A stretch of 64,000 bases of DNA from Ruegeria arenilitoris (GTDB taxonomy: Bacteria > Pseudomonadota > Alphaproteobacteria > Rhodobacterales > Rhodobacteraceae), in contig NZ_WPYP01000009.1 in the NCBI RefSeq assembly GCF_013030985.1, forward strand, positions 171,308 to 235,307, written 5' to 3'. The notes beneath the pieces are model-generated. The model was not told the origin of the DNA. It was given only the letters and a program-made list of their open reading frames with translations, and searched no databases. The position numbers were made by a program, and so were the translations under genes. Positions 19,186-28,800 of the stretch are shown here, one piece after another (position 1 is the first letter of the stretch; the number at the start of each line of letters is the position of its first letter).

Positions 19186-21114
19186 TCAGGCGCGCTTCTC
19201 GCCGATCGTTGTTACGCCCAGAACCGACAGCACCTTGGCCTCGATCTGTTCGGCATTCATACCCGCGACGGCGTACATATCCGCCGGGCTGGCCTGATCG
19301 ATGAAGGTATCCGGCAGCACCATCGAGCGGAATTTCAATCCGTGATCGAACACGCCCTCATCCGCAAGCAGTTGCGCCACATGGCTGCCGAAACCGCCAA
19401 CCGCGCCTTCTTCGATGGTGATCAGGGCCTCGTGGTTTGTGGCGAGGTCCAGAATCAGTTCGTGATCCAGCGGTTTGGCAAAACGGGCATCGGCAATGGT
19501 GGGGGTGATGCCCCGGGCCGAGAGCGCTTCGGCGGCTTTCTGAACCTCGGCCAGACGGGTGCCAAAGGACAGCAGCGCCACGCGTGCGCCTTTCTGGATC
19601 ATGCGGCCTTTGCCGATTTCCAGCACCTCACCGCGTTCGGGCAGATCGACGCCAACCCCTTCACCGCGCGGATAGCGGAACGCGATGGGGCCGTCGTCAT
19701 GGGCCGCGGCGGTGGCGACCATATGCACCAGTTCGGCCTCATCCGCGGCGGCCATCACGACCATGCCGGGCAGGTTGGCCAGATAGGCGATGTCGAATGA
19801 CCCCGCATGGGTTGCCCCATCGGCACCCACAAGCCCTGCGCGGTCGATGGCAAAACGCACCGGCAGGCGCTGAATGGCGACGTCATGCACGACCTGATCG
19901 TAACCGCGCTGTAGGAAGGTGGAATACATCGCGCAGAACGGCTTCATCCCACCAGCCGCCAGCGCTGCGGCAAAGGTCACGCCATGCTGTTCGGCAATCG
20001 CCACGTCAAAACAGCGCGAGGGGTAGCGCTCCGCGAAAAGGCTCAGCCCGGTGCCGTCCGGCATCGCAGCGGTGACGGCCACGATCTTGTCATCGCGCCC
20101 GGCTTCTTCGACCAGCATTTTGCCAAAGACCGAGGTATATGACGGCGCGTTGGACGGGGCCTTGTGCTGCTTGCCAGTGACAACGTCGAACCTGGCCGTC
20201 GCATGGCCTTTGTCCCGGGCCTGCTCGGCGGGCGCGTATCCCTTGCCCTTTTTGGTCAACACATGGATCAGGATCGGACTGGTTGCCCGTGCCTTGACGG
20301 TGCGCAGAACCGGCAGCAATTGGTCCATGTCGTGACCGTCCAGCGGGCCGATATAGGAAAAGCCCAGCTCTTCGAACAAGGTGCCACCCACGGCCATGCC
20401 TTTCAGCATTTCCTTGGCGCGTTTGGCACCCTCGCGGAACGGTTCAGGCAGCAGCGAGACCGCACCCTTGGCGGCGGCTTTCAGATCGTGGAACGGGGCC
20501 TCGGTGTAAATCCGCGACAGATAGCTGGACAGCGCGCCGACAGGCGGTGCGATGCTCATCTCATTGTCATTCAGGATGACGATCAGGCGCTTTTTCAGGT
20601 GGCCTGCATTGTTCATCGCCTCGAACGCCATGCCCGCAGACATCGAGCCGTCACCGATCACCGCAATCGCATCGCCCAGCCCTTCGGGTGTCACACCACC
20701 CAGATCGCGGGCAACGGCAAAGCCCAGCGCTGCGCTGATCGAGGTTGAGCTATGGGCCGCGCCGAACGGGTCATAGGGGCTCTCGCTGCGTTTGGTAAAG
20801 CCGCTCAGCCCGTCTTTCATACGCAGTGTGCGGATACGGTCGCGCCGCTCGGTCAGGATTTTATGCGGATAGCATTGATGCCCCACGTCCCAGATGATCT
20901 TGTCGCGGGGTGTGTCAAAGACGGCGTGCAGTGCAGTGGTCAGTTCGACCACACCCAGACCTGCCCCCAGATGGCCGCCGGTGACGGATACGGCCGAGAT
21001 CGTCTCGGCCCGTAATTCCTGCGCCACCTGATGCAGTTGCGCGTCCGAAAATTGCTTGAGGTCCGCGGGGCGGCTAACAAGATCCAGCAGGGGCGTGTTC
21101 GGGCGGTCAGACAT
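19186..21114 (-). CDS. dxs: 1-deoxy-D-xylulose-5-phosphate synthase
   Basis: The 642-residue enzyme condenses pyruvate and glyceraldehyde 3-phosphate in the first step of the MEP isoprenoid pathway. The thiamine diphosphate motif is [29 protein letters not shown] and [15 protein letters not shown] are family hallmarks. The ATG at 21114 follows AGGAAC; the longer frame to 21147 overlaps ispA. It is the last of a six-gene unit and lies 16 bases after ispA. Confidence 0.97.
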   Translation of the reverse strand: MSDRPNTPLLDLVSRPADLKQFSDAQLHQVAQELRAETISAVSVTGGHLGAGLGVVELTTALHAVFDTPRDKIIWDVGHQCYPHKILTERRDRIRTLRMKDGLSGFTKRSESPYDPFGAAHSSTSISAALGFAVARDLGGVTPEGLGDAIAVIGDGSMSAGMAFEAMNNAGHLKKRLIVILNDNEMSIAPPVGALSSYLSRIYTEAPFHDLKAAAKGAVSLLPEPFREGAKRAKEMLKGMAVGGTLFEELGFSYIGPLDGHDMDQLLPVLRTVKARATSPILIHVLTKKGKGYAPAEQARDKGHATARFDVVTGKQHKAPSNAPSYTSVFGKMLVEEAGRDDKIVAVTAAMPDGTGLSLFAERYPSRCFDVAIAEQHGVTFAAALAAGGMKPFCAMYSTFLQRGYDQVVHDVAIQRLPVRFAIDRAGLVGADGATHAGSFDIAYLANLPGMVVMAAADEAELVHMVATAAAHDDGPIAFRYPRGEGVGVDLPERGEVLEIGKGRMIQKGARVALLSFGTRLAEVQKAAEALSARGITPTIADARFAKPLDHELILDLATNHEALITIEEGAVGGFGSHVAQLLADEGVFDHGLKFRSMVLPDTFIDQASPADMYAVAGMNAEQIEAKVLSVLGVTTIGEKRA

Positions 21115-21130
21115 GTGGCGCGTTCCTGGC

Positions 21131-21997
21131 TTAGCTGTCCCGGGCAATAACGAAGCGGGCGGCGTCCTTCAAGGTTTCAGCCGAGGGTCCGTACCCATCC
21201 AGCGCAGCACAGGCCTGATCGACCAGCTCTGCAGCACGGGTCTTGGCCGCTTCCAGACCCAACAGGGATACAAACGTGGCCTTTCCGGCCTCGGCATCCT
21301 TTTGCAGGCGTTTCCCGGCCTTTTCGGCATCACCTTCCACATCAAGGATGTCATCCGCGATCTGAAAAGCAAGGCCAAGGGCTTGGGCATATTGGCGCAA
21401 CGGCTCCGGATCGGCCTGTGCCAACCGTGCCCCCGCGCAGGCCGACCATTCTATCAGCGCCCCTGTTTTACCCGCCTGCAGGCGGGTAATTTCGTCCAGC
21501 GTCAGCGGCGCGGCGGCTGATTCCGCCGCAATGTCCAGCGCCTGACCCAGCACCATGCCTTGCGCCCCGCTGGCTTTGGCCAGCGTCAGGGCCAGGTCCG
21601 CGCGGACCTCGGCATTGCCGACCTCGGGCCGGGTACACAGTTCAAAGGCCAGCGTCTGCAGCGCGTCCCCGGCCAGAACGGCGGTGCCTTCATCCCATTT
21701 CACATGCACGGTCGGGCGCCCCCGACGCAGATCATCGTCATCCATGCAGGGCAGATCGTCATGCACCAGCGAATAGGCGTGCAGCGCTTCGATCCCCGCC
21801 GCGGGCCAGATTGCACGGCCCACGTCCACGCCATGCAGACGCGCGCTTTCCAGTACCAGAAACCCGCGCAGCCGCTTGCCGCCTTCGGTGGCATAGGCCA
21901 TCGCCCGGGTCACATCCAGATCGTCCAGCGCGCCCAGAACCAGATCGAACTGATCCTGAATCCGCGCCGCATCCTGCGCAAGCTTTTCGCGAAACAT
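21131..21997 (-). CDS. ispA: farnesyl diphosphate synthase (polyprenyl synthetase)
   Basis: The 288-residue enzyme has the first aspartate-rich motif in [20 protein letters not shown] and the second in [13 protein letters not shown]. It makes C15 (and C10) prenyl diphosphates from the MEP-pathway products. The ATG follows the xseB stop TAA without a gap. Placement next to dxs and xseB is typical of proteobacteria. Confidence 0.96.
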   Translation of the reverse strand: MFREKLAQDAARIQDQFDLVLGALDDLDVTRAMAYATEGGKRLRGFLVLESARLHGVDVGRAIWPAAGIEALHAYSLVHDDLPCMDDDDLRRGRPTVHVKWDEGTAVLAGDALQTLAFELCTRPEVGNAEVRADLALTLAKASGAQGMVLGQALDIAAESAAAPLTLDEITRLQAGKTGALIEWSACAGARLAQADPEPLRQYAQALGLAFQIADDILDVEGDAEKAGKRLQKDAEAGKATFVSLLGLEAAKTRAAELVDQACAALDGYGPSAETLKDAARFVIARDS

Positions 21998-22240
21998 TTA
22001 CTGACCTTCGACAGGTGTCGTCCCGGTCGGCTGACCATCGGCATCCAGAGTGATCGCGGCCACTTTTTCCTCAGCCCGTTTCAGCTCATCCTCGCAGCGT
22101 TTCTTAAGTTGTGCGCCCCGCGTGTAAAGGTCGATGGACTGGTCCAGCGCCACGTCGCCGCGCTCCAGCTGGCCGACCACGGCCTCAAGCTCTTTCATCG
22201 CCTGTTCGAATGTCATCTGATCAACGGGGGTATCGGTCAT
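21998..22240 (-). CDS. xseB: exodeoxyribonuclease VII small subunit
   Basis: The 80-residue protein has the standard XseB helix pair (FEQAMKELEAVVGQLERGD, then DLYTRGAQLKKRCEDEL). It binds XseA, which is not in this window, to form exonuclease VII. Its start overlaps the stop of the histone-deacetylase-like gene by 4 bases. Confidence 0.96.
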   Translation of the reverse strand: MTDTPVDQMTFEQAMKELEAVVGQLERGDVALDQSIDLYTRGAQLKKRCEDELKRAEEKVAAITLDADGQPTGTTPVEGQ

Positions 22241-23163
22241 CGGGCTGCCTTCATCAATTCTTCCACATGGGCGCGGGTGGCCTCGGCCAGTGCGTTCAGA
22301 TCATACCCGCCTTCCAGAGTCGAGACGATACGTCCTTCGCACAGCTCATCAGCAAGTTTACATAGCTCTGCCGTGATCCAGGCGAAATCGCCGGTGGACC
22401 AGTTCAGATTGGCAAGCGGATCGTCCTGATGCGCGTCGAACCCGGCCGAGATGATGATCAGTTCAGGCTTGAAGGCGCGAAGACGCGGGAAGGCTTGCGT
22501 TTCATAAGCCCTGCGCATCTCGGCGCCGCCTGTCCCGGGGGCAAGGGGGATGTTGAGAACGGTCTCAAAGGCTCCGGTCTCATCCGGCCGTCCCGATCCG
22601 GGCCACAGAGGCATCTGTTGGCTGGTGATCACCAGCGCGTGCTTCTCATCCCACAGCAGATCCTGCGTGCCATTGCCGTGATGGACGTCGAAATCGACCA
22701 CCGCGACCCGGCTCAGCCCGTGATGATCCAGCGCGTGCTTGGCTGCCAGCGCTGCATTGCCGAACAGGCAGAACCCCATGGCCGTGTCTGTTTCCGCATG
22801 ATGCCCTGGTGGACGGATGGCACAAAACGCGTTTGGGGCGTCTCCTCCCAGTACCATATCCACCGCCCGCACCATGGCCCCGGCAGCGCGATAGGCCGCA
22901 TCGACCGAGCCCGGAGACATGAACGTATCCCCGTCGATCTGGGCAAACCCCTCAGCCGGGCGCGCGCTGCGAATATCCCGGATGTAGCTTTCCGGATGCA
23001 CCCGCAACAGATCATCATCTGCCGCCAAAGGTGCCGTCACCCGGTTCAAATCCAACGACTCCAGCGCGTGCAGGATGTGCTCCAAACGCGCCACCCGCTC
23101 AGGATGCCCGCCCGGCGTCACATGTCCCAAACAATCCGCATGAGTCAGAAGGGCAGTTTTCAT
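22237..23163 (-). CDS. histone deacetylase family (acetylpolyamine amidohydrolase-like) protein
   Basis: The 308-residue zinc hydrolase has RPPGHHAE, the metal-binding VDFDVHHGNGTQD and SAGFDAHQDDP. Bacterial members remove acyl groups from polyamines or proteins; the substrate here is unknown. The ATG at 23163 follows AGGGGACC; the longer frame runs through an intergenic repeat. It lies between petR and xseB on one strand. Confidence 0.93.
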   Translation of the reverse strand: MKTALLTHADCLGHVTPGGHPERVARLEHILHALESLDLNRVTAPLAADDDLLRVHPESYIRDIRSARPAEGFAQIDGDTFMSPGSVDAAYRAAGAMVRAVDMVLGGDAPNAFCAIRPPGHHAETDTAMGFCLFGNAALAAKHALDHHGLSRVAVVDFDVHHGNGTQDLLWDEKHALVITSQQMPLWPGSGRPDETGAFETVLNIPLAPGTGGAEMRRAYETQAFPRLRAFKPELIIISAGFDAHQDDPLANLNWSTGDFAWITAELCKLADELCEGRIVSTLEGGYDLNALAEATRAHVEELMKAAR

Positions 23164-23190
23164 CTGGGTCCCCTGTTCATCTGGCCAAAA

Positions 23191-23228
23191 ATACCTTCGC
23201 CGAAGGTATAAAACCGCCGCGCAGCGGC
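23191..23228. repeat. small intergenic inverted-repeat element
   Basis: Two short inverted repeats lie side by side in the 69-base gap between petR and the deacetylase-like gene: ATACCTTCG-C-CGAAGGTAT at 23191-23209 and GCCGC-GCA-GCGGC at 23216-23228. From memory, strings like TATTTTTGGCCAGATGAA next to such hairpins recur near gene starts in roseobacter genomes, so this is probably a dispersed element. That recollection was not checked. Confidence 0.45.
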
Positions 23229-23232
23229 ACAA

Positions 23233-23934
23233 TCAATCCGGCGCCAGCATATACCCGGCACCCCGAACGGTCTGCAGGTACCGAGGCTGCTTCGGGTCCT
23301 GTTCGATCTTCCGACGCAGGCGGGTGATCTGCACGTCCACCGCGCGCTCCTGCGCCTGACCCTTGTCGCGGCCCAGATCCTCAACCAGTTTGGCGCGGCT
23401 GATCGGTTCCCCCGGCTGAGCCGAGAAGATCTTCATCAACTGGCTTTCGGTCGCGGTCAAACGCACCGGGTCTTCGCCCTGCCACATCTCGCCGCGCTCC
23501 ACGTCATAGCGGATCGGGCCGAGGCTCAGAATCTTGGTGGCCGTGTCATGTGCCTGCGTTTCCGGCATCCGCCGCAGGATCGCATTGATCCGCAGAAGCA
23601 GCTCTTTTGGCTCAAACGGTTTGGCAAGATAATCATCCGCACCCGCTTCAAGCCCGGCGATCCGGTGCTCGGTCTCGCCCCGTGCGGTCAACAGCAGGAT
23701 CGGCGTGGTATGGGTTTCGCGCAGCGTTCTGGTCAGGCTCACACCATCCTCGCCGGGCATCATCACATCCATCACGATCATGTCGAAATCCAGCCCGGAC
23801 AACACCCGCCTTGCGTGTGCCGCATCACGGGCCGCCGTGACCAGAAAACCGCTCCGCATCAGGAACTTCTTGAGCAGATCACGAATACGCTCATCGTCGT
23901 CAACGATCAGCAGATGGGCGTCCATTTCGCTCAT
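23233..23934 (-). CDS. petR: OmpR-type response regulator PetR
   Basis: The 233-residue protein has a receiver domain (VDDDERIRDLLKKFL; phospho-acceptor Asp in VMDVMMPGEDG; conserved Lys in LAKPFEP) and a winged-helix DNA-binding domain ending in RYLQTVRGAGYMLAPD. The paired MarR-type gene just upstream is the petP-petR arrangement known from Rhodobacter. In R. capsulatus these genes adjoin petABC; here petABC is about 11 kb away. Start overlaps the petP stop by 4 bases. Confidence 0.92.
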   Translation of the reverse strand: MSEMDAHLLIVDDDERIRDLLKKFLMRSGFLVTAARDAAHARRVLSGLDFDMIVMDVMMPGEDGVSLTRTLRETHTTPILLLTARGETEHRIAGLEAGADDYLAKPFEPKELLLRINAILRRMPETQAHDTATKILSLGPIRYDVERGEMWQGEDPVRLTATESQLMKIFSAQPGEPISRAKLVEDLGRDKGQAQERAVDVQITRLRRKIEQDPKQPRYLQTVRGAGYMLAPD

Positions 23935-24443
23935 GAGGTGGTATCCCGCAGTTTCGTATAAGCATGACGCATATCAGCATCCATCATCGCTTCAAGCACT
24001 TTACGAAATCCTGACACGGCCTCGGGGCCCGCATCTTTATACGCCGCGCGCATCCTAACGCGCTGAGCCTCGGACAGTTTCGCCTCGAGCGCCTTGCCCT
24101 TTTCGGTCAGAAACAGATGCCGTTCGCGCTTGTCCACCGTGCCCACGCGGCTTTCGACCAGGCCGTCTTCGATCAATGTCCGCAGCACCCGGTTCAGTGA
24201 CTGTTTCGTCACCCCCAGTATGGCCAGCAGGTTGTTCACTGTCGTCCCCGGCGCGCGGTTGATGAAGTGGATCGCCCGGTGATGCGCCCGGCCATAAGCC
24301 ATCTGCGCCAATATGCGATCAGGGTCGGCGGTAAAGCCGCGATAGGCGAAAAACATCGCCTCGATCCCCTGCCGAAGCTGTTCGTCGGTCAAAAACAGCA
24401 GGCTTTCACCGCCAAAGACTTGGGCGGGACGCGTATCCGACAT
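23931..24443 (-). CDS. petP: MarR family regulator PetP
   Basis: The 170-residue MarR-type protein carries VNNLLAILGVTKQSLNRVLRT, read as the recognition helices, and the wing GTVDKRERHLFLTEKGK. I prefer the ATG at 24443 (GAGG at suitable distance) to the one at 24455. It heads the six-gene minus-strand unit petP-petR-HDAC-xseB-ispA-dxs and is divergent from ilvE. Confidence 0.9.
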   Translation of the reverse strand: MSDTRPAQVFGGESLLFLTDEQLRQGIEAMFFAYRGFTADPDRILAQMAYGRAHHRAIHFINRAPGTTVNNLLAILGVTKQSLNRVLRTLIEDGLVESRVGTVDKRERHLFLTEKGKALEAKLSEAQRVRMRAAYKDAGPEAVSGFRKVLEAMMDADMRHAYTKLRDTTS

Positions 24444-24602
24444 AGTATGCCTCATTCGTTACTCGTGTCGAGTTTATGTCAGCGTTGTTGACATTCCAAG
24501 AGTGGACAGGTATCGAATCGCAGTTTCTGCGCAACTTTATGTCCGCATCGGACTTAATTGGCGCAACAATCGGAAAATTCAACCCAAGGCTGGAGGTTTC
24601 GC

Positions 24603-25469
24603 ATGGCGGGGTATGATGATCGTGATGGCACCATCTGGTTGGATGGCAAACTTGTGCCCTGGCGCGAGGCCAATGTGCACATCCTGACCCATGCGATGCA
24701 CTATGCGTCCTCGGTCTTTGAAGGAGAGCGCGCCTACAACGGTAAGATCTTCAAAAGCCGCGAACATTCCGAGCGTCTGATCGCCTCGGCCGAGGCGCTG
24801 GACATGCCGATGCCCTATTCGGTGGACGAGATCGAGGCCGCCAAGGAAGAAGCGCTGAAAGCCAGCGGCCTGCAGGACGCTTATGTCCGTGTGCTGGTCT
24901 GGCGCGGCTCGGGCGAGGATATGGGCGTGGCGTCGGCCAGGAACCCGGTACGCATGGCCGTGGCCGTCTGGCCTTGGGGCGCCTATTACGGCGACGCCAA
25001 GATGCAGGGCGCCAAGCTGGACATCGCGGAATGGAAACGCCCCAGCCCGGAAACCATCCCGGTCCATGCCAAGGCGGCGGGTCTCTACATGATCTGTACC
25101 ATCTCGAAGCATAAGGCCGAGGCCAAGGGCTGCTCGGATGCGCTGTTCATGGACTGGCGCGGTTATGTGGCCGAGGCGACAGGTGCCAACGTGTTTTTCG
25201 TCAAGGATGGTGAGGTCCACACGCCGCTGGCTGATTGCTTCCTGAACGGCATCACCCGCCAGACCGTGATCCAGATGCTGAAAGACAAAGGCATCACTGT
25301 CCACGAGCGCCGCATCAAGCCCGAAGAAATGGCCGATTTCGAACAGTGCTGGCTGACCGGCACGGCCGCCGAGGTCACCCCGGTCGGGCAGATCGGCGAC
25401 TATACTTTCGAGGTCGGAGACCTGACCCGCGAGATCGCCGCAGAGTACGAGGCGCTGGTCCGCGCCTAA
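24603..25469 (+). CDS. ilvE: branched-chain amino acid aminotransferase
   Basis: The 288-residue fold-type IV aminotransferase has the PLP lysine in VHAK157AAGLY, the phosphate-binding EATGANVFFV and the end motif TGTAAEVTPV. It interconverts leucine, isoleucine and valine with their 2-oxo acids. The ATG at 24603 follows a strong GGAGG. Monocistronic, ended by a strong terminator. Confidence 0.95.
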   Translation: MAGYDDRDGTIWLDGKLVPWREANVHILTHAMHYASSVFEGERAYNGKIFKSREHSERLIASAEALDMPMPYSVDEIEAAKEEALKASGLQDAYVRVLVWRGSGEDMGVASARNPVRMAVAVWPWGAYYGDAKMQGAKLDIAEWKRPSPETIPVHAKAAGLYMICTISKHKAEAKGCSDALFMDWRGYVAEATGANVFFVKDGEVHTPLADCFLNGITRQTVIQMLKDKGITVHERRIKPEEMADFEQCWLTGTAAEVTPVGQIGDYTFEVGDLTREIAAEYEALVRA

Positions 25470-25492
25470 TCCGAGCGACACACGATTTATGG

Positions 25493-25519
25493 AACCCCCG
25501 CTGTTGGCGGGGGTTTTCT
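25493..25519 (+). terminator. intrinsic terminator after ilvE
   Basis: AACCCCCGC pairs with GCGGGGGTT across a 5-base loop, followed by TTCTTT. Confidence 0.92.
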
Positions 25520-25540
25520 TTGCCCATAGTTCAAGATTTT

Positions 25541-25569
25541 GTGCAGATCGTTCGGATAGCTGGACGAAT
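25541..25569. promoter_or_regulatory. operator-like sites before the araC-type gene
   Basis: GTGCAGATCGTTCGGA at 25541-25556 is followed by GGACGAATG. A close inverted copy (GGACGATCTGCAC, 12 of 13 matching) lies beyond this gene, before the small membrane protein gene. These are candidate binding sites of the AraC protein encoded between them. Confidence 0.45.
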
Positions 25570-25594
25570 GCGCAACCGGGTGTAGGTTTACCCC

Positions 25595-26545
25595 ATGTTG
25601 GACCTGCTCAGCGATATCCTTACCCGCCTGTCTCTGCGGGGCACATTCTATTTCCGCACTTCCTTCACGCCGCCGTTTGGTATTCAGGTGCCCGCCTACC
25701 AGAACGTCGCCCGGTTTCACTTCGTTCAGCGCGGAGAATTGAAGATTTTCGTCTCTATCACAGGCGAAACGCTGCGTCTGAAGCAGGGCGACTTGATCCT
25801 GATCCCGCATGGCTCGGCCCATGCGTTGCTGTGCAATGAGGTCAAACCGATGGACGCGCTGCCGCTTGAGCAAGTGTTGGACGAGGCCGGCTATCAGGGC
25901 GATGGCGTGCTGATCTATGGCGGAGAGGATAGGAGCCGCGACACCCAACTGATCTGCGGCCATTTCTCCTTCACCGGGCCGCCGGGGCGGCAAGGCACCG
26001 GGCACATGCTGATTGACCGGCTGCCGCCCTATATCCTGATCGAAAACTACGGCGAAGAGGCCGGGGCCTGGATTGAGGCCACTTTGCGCATGATCGGGTC
26101 CGAGGTCAGCGGCACCCGGATCGGCGGCGATCTGATTGCGTTGAAACTGTCCGAGGTGCTGTTTGCACAGGCTATCCGCGCCCATCTGGAGCATCAAAGC
26201 CCCAGCGAATCCGCGTTGGCCGGATTTGCCGATCCCCGCATTTCCCGCGCGTTGACCGCCTTTCATCAGGCCCCGGCGCAGGAATGGAGCGTCGAATCGC
26301 TGGCGCGTGAGGCCGGAATGTCGCGCACCGCCTTCGCGCAGCTCTTTGCCGAGAAGATGGGCACCACACCGATGCAATACCTGACCGACTGGCGGATGCA
26401 GATCGCCTGTCACGGCTTGACCGAAGCCCGCTGGAACGTGGCGGATGCGGCGGCCGAGGTCGGTTATGCCTCTGAGGCTGCGTTTTCCCGCGTGTTCAAA
26501 AAGCAGATCGGCCTGTCCCCGGCGGCTTATCGGTCGATGCACTGA
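25595..26545 (+). CDS. AraC family regulator with cupin sensor domain
   Basis: The 316-residue protein has an N-terminal AraC-ligand cupin (FHFVQRGELKIFVSI, LKQGDLILIPHGSAH) and a C-terminal double helix-turn-helix (SVESLAREAGMSRTAFAQLF, then VADAAAEVGYASEAAFSRVF). Such cupin-AraC proteins often control small stress or transport genes. Shared sequence motifs before this gene and before the next one suggest that it controls both. Confidence 0.9.
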   Translation: MLDLLSDILTRLSLRGTFYFRTSFTPPFGIQVPAYQNVARFHFVQRGELKIFVSITGETLRLKQGDLILIPHGSAHALLCNEVKPMDALPLEQVLDEAGYQGDGVLIYGGEDRSRDTQLICGHFSFTGPPGRQGTGHMLIDRLPPYILIENYGEEAGAWIEATLRMIGSEVSGTRIGGDLIALKLSEVLFAQAIRAHLEHQSPSESALAGFADPRISRALTAFHQAPAQEWSVESLAREAGMSRTAFAQLFAEKMGTTPMQYLTDWRMQIACHGLTEARWNVADAAAEVGYASEAAFSRVFKKQIGLSPAAYRSMH

Positions 26546-26559
26546 TCCGACATTTTTCT

Positions 26560-26593
26560 GGACGATCTGCACAGTTTCACGAACGATCCGGAA
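26560..26593. promoter_or_regulatory. operator-like sites before the small membrane protein gene
   Basis: GGACGATCTGCAC at 26560-26572 and GAACGATCCGGAA at 26581-26593 share the GATCGTTCG-type core, in inverted orientation, with the site at 25541. The two half sites are spaced 21 bases, two helical turns, apart. Confidence 0.45.
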
Positions 26594-26654
26594 TTAAACG
26601 TCCGAATGTACTTTCCTAGTTTGGGGTCATGCCAAGCAAGGAAAGGAAATTTCA

Positions 26655-27020
26655 ATGCCTGCTCGTTTCGTTACCCGCACCATTCACGCCTATCTGGACT
26701 ATCCGGTTGCCTTCGCCTTGATGGGGCTGCCCTTTGTTCTGGGGATAGGGCAATCCAACCCCATGGCGCTGTGGCTGTCAGTAGCCACCGGAGTCGCGGC
26801 CTTTGTGCTGACCGTGCTGACCGACCACCACCTCGGCATCTGGCGCGTGCTGCCCTACAAGGTCCACCTGGCCGTCGATCTGCTGGTCGGGGTCGTGTTC
26901 CTGGCCGCGCCCAGCCTGTTTGGGTTCTCGGGGCTGGATGCGATATACTATTGGCTGAACGGCGCGGCGGTGGTCGCCGTCATCTCGCTCAGCACGCCGG
27001 AACAGGGTGTGACTGCCTGA
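26655..27020 (+). CDS. small four-helix membrane protein, SPW-repeat-like
   Basis: The 121-residue protein has about four membrane helices. The second half (VDLLVGVVFLAAPSLFGFS, then YYWLNGAAVVAV) resembles SPW-repeat membrane proteins of unknown role. AAGGAAAGGAAA precedes the ATG. Operator-like repeats upstream link it to the AraC-type regulator. Confidence 0.75.
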   Translation: MPARFVTRTIHAYLDYPVAFALMGLPFVLGIGQSNPMALWLSVATGVAAFVLTVLTDHHLGIWRVLPYKVHLAVDLLVGVVFLAAPSLFGFSGLDAIYYWLNGAAVVAVISLSTPEQGVTA

Positions 27021-27069
27021 GCGGGCTATACACAGGTGTCACAATATCATCGTGATACTTTCAAGAATT

Positions 27070-27100
27070 TGAGCCGCTTGTTTTACAAACAAGCGGCTCA
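27070..27100 (+). terminator. perfect 14-bp hairpin between the membrane protein gene and phoD
   Basis: TGAGCCGCTTGTTT pairs perfectly with AAACAAGCGGCTCA around a 3-base loop. No T run follows, so it may be an attenuator or a stabilising stem rather than a simple terminator. Confidence 0.6.
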
Positions 27101-27152
27101 CTGCCGCTCACCAATCGCGTGGCCCGCAAGGGTCACCAGACAGGAGAGCCCC

Positions 27153-28721
27153 ATGACCCGAATCCTTCGTTCCAACCGCCGCGCCTTTCTGGTTGGCAGC
27201 ACCGCATTTGCCGTGTCTCTGTCCATGCCCGCGATCAGCCGCGCCGCGTCCCGTCCCGTCTTTACCCACGGCGTGCAGTCGGGCGATGTCGACATGAGCT
27301 CGGGCATGATCTGGACCCGCACGGATCGCCCTGCGCGGGTGATGATGGAAGTGTCGACCACCGAGAGCTTTGCCGACGCCCGCCAACTGACCCCGATGGA
27401 TGCTATCCCGAACAGCGATTTCGCAGTGAAGCGGCTGGTCGAGGGGCTGCCCTCGGACCAGGATATCTTCTACCGTTTTGTTGCTGCCGATCTGAGCGAT
27501 ATCAACGTCGTATCAGAGCCTATTATTGGGCAATTCCGCACTGCTCCGTCCGAGCGGCGCAATATCCGATTTGCCTGGTCGGGTGACACCGCCGGGCAGG
27601 GCTGGGGTATCGATGACGAGGGGATGCGCACCTATGCGACCATGGCGCAGCACCGGCCGGATTTCTTTATTCATTCCGGTGACACGGTTTATGCCGATGG
27701 TCCAATGCAGGATGAGGTCGAGAAAGACGGCCGGCTGATCTGGAAAAACACCACCCTGATTGATGAGAAACGCAAAGTGGCCGAAACGCTGGATGAATTC
27801 CGCGCCCAATGGAAATACAACATGATGGACGAGCATGTGCGGGCGATGAACGCCGTCTGCCCGACCTTCTTCCAGTGGGATGACCACGAGGTCGTCAACA
27901 ACTGGTCGGACGCCAAGGATCTGATCTCGGATGACCGCTATTCCGAAAAATCGGTGCATGTGCTGCAATCCCGCGCGGGCCGTGCCTTCCACGAGATGAC
28001 CCCGCTGCGGATCACGCCAGCCGAGCCGGGGCGCGTGTATCGCAAGATCTCGTACGGTCCGATGCTGGATGTGTTCTTTCTGGACCTGCGCAGCTATCGC
28101 GGGCCGAACGGGCCGTCGATGGAGGATGAAATCACCGACAAGTCGCGCATTCTGGGCGCTGAGCAACTGGCGTGGCTGAAACGCGAACTGGCCGCTTCGC
28201 AGGCCATATGGAAGGTGATTGCCTCAGACATGCCCATTGGTCTGATCGTTTGGGATCGGTGGAAGGATCAGAAGGGGGTCGAGGCGATCTCGAACGGGGA
28301 TAATGGCCCGGCCAAAGGGCGCGAGTTGGAGATCGCCGATCTGCTGCGCTTCATCAAGACCGAAGGGGTTACCAACACGGTGTGGTTCACGGCAGATGTA
28401 CACTATACGGCTGCGCACTATTATGACCCTAACAAAGCGCAATTCCAGGATTTTGAACCGTTCTGGGAATTCGTGTCCGGCCCGCTGCATGCCGGAACCT
28501 TTGGTCCGAACGCGCTGGACGGCACTTTTGGGCCAGAGGTGAAATACGTCAAAGCGCCGACCAAGGAACAGGGCGCCAATCTACCCCCCAGCGCTGGTCT
28601 GCAATTCTTTGGTCTGGTCGATATCGACGGGGAGACCCAGCAGATGACCGTGCGCCTGATGGATCGTGCGGATACCGAGCTGTGGTCGGTCACACTGGAC
28701 CCGCAACCACAGGGGATCTGA
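27153..28721 (+). CDS. phoD: PhoD-type alkaline phosphatase
   Basis: The 522-residue protein is an exported metallophosphoesterase. A Tat signal (SNRRAFLVGSTAF) is at the N-terminus. Metal and catalytic segments are WSGDTAGQG, IHSGDTVYADGP, WDDHEVVNNW and WFTADVHYTAAHYY, the PhoD pattern. It would release phosphate from organic esters in the periplasm. CAGGAGAG precedes the ATG at 27153. A weak Pho-box-like stretch (TGTCACAATATCATCG) is near 27037, not convincing on its own. Confidence 0.92.
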   Translation: MTRILRSNRRAFLVGSTAFAVSLSMPAISRAASRPVFTHGVQSGDVDMSSGMIWTRTDRPARVMMEVSTTESFADARQLTPMDAIPNSDFAVKRLVEGLPSDQDIFYRFVAADLSDINVVSEPIIGQFRTAPSERRNIRFAWSGDTAGQGWGIDDEGMRTYATMAQHRPDFFIHSGDTVYADGPMQDEVEKDGRLIWKNTTLIDEKRKVAETLDEFRAQWKYNMMDEHVRAMNAVCPTFFQWDDHEVVNNWSDAKDLISDDRYSEKSVHVLQSRAGRAFHEMTPLRITPAEPGRVYRKISYGPMLDVFFLDLRSYRGPNGPSMEDEITDKSRILGAEQLAWLKRELAASQAIWKVIASDMPIGLIVWDRWKDQKGVEAISNGDNGPAKGRELEIADLLRFIKTEGVTNTVWFTADVHYTAAHYYDPNKAQFQDFEPFWEFVSGPLHAGTFGPNALDGTFGPEVKYVKAPTKEQGANLPPSAGLQFFGLVDIDGETQQMTVRLMDRADTELWSVTLDPQPQGI

Positions 28722-28771
28722 TCGCCCGCCGCATCGCGTCCCGAAGATTGTTTTGGGGCGCGTTTTTACCC

Positions 28772-28800
28772 TTGAAAAATCCGACTAAAATAGTCAGATA
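28772..28800 (+). promoter_or_regulatory. promoter with a palindromic site in the spacer
   Basis: TTGAAA at 28772 and CAGATA at 28795 are separated by 17 bases. The spacer holds the palindrome GACTAAAATAGTC (28783-28795). A palindrome there is the usual place for a repressor. It could drive the cysteine-rich miniprotein about 115 bases downstream. Confidence 0.5.
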
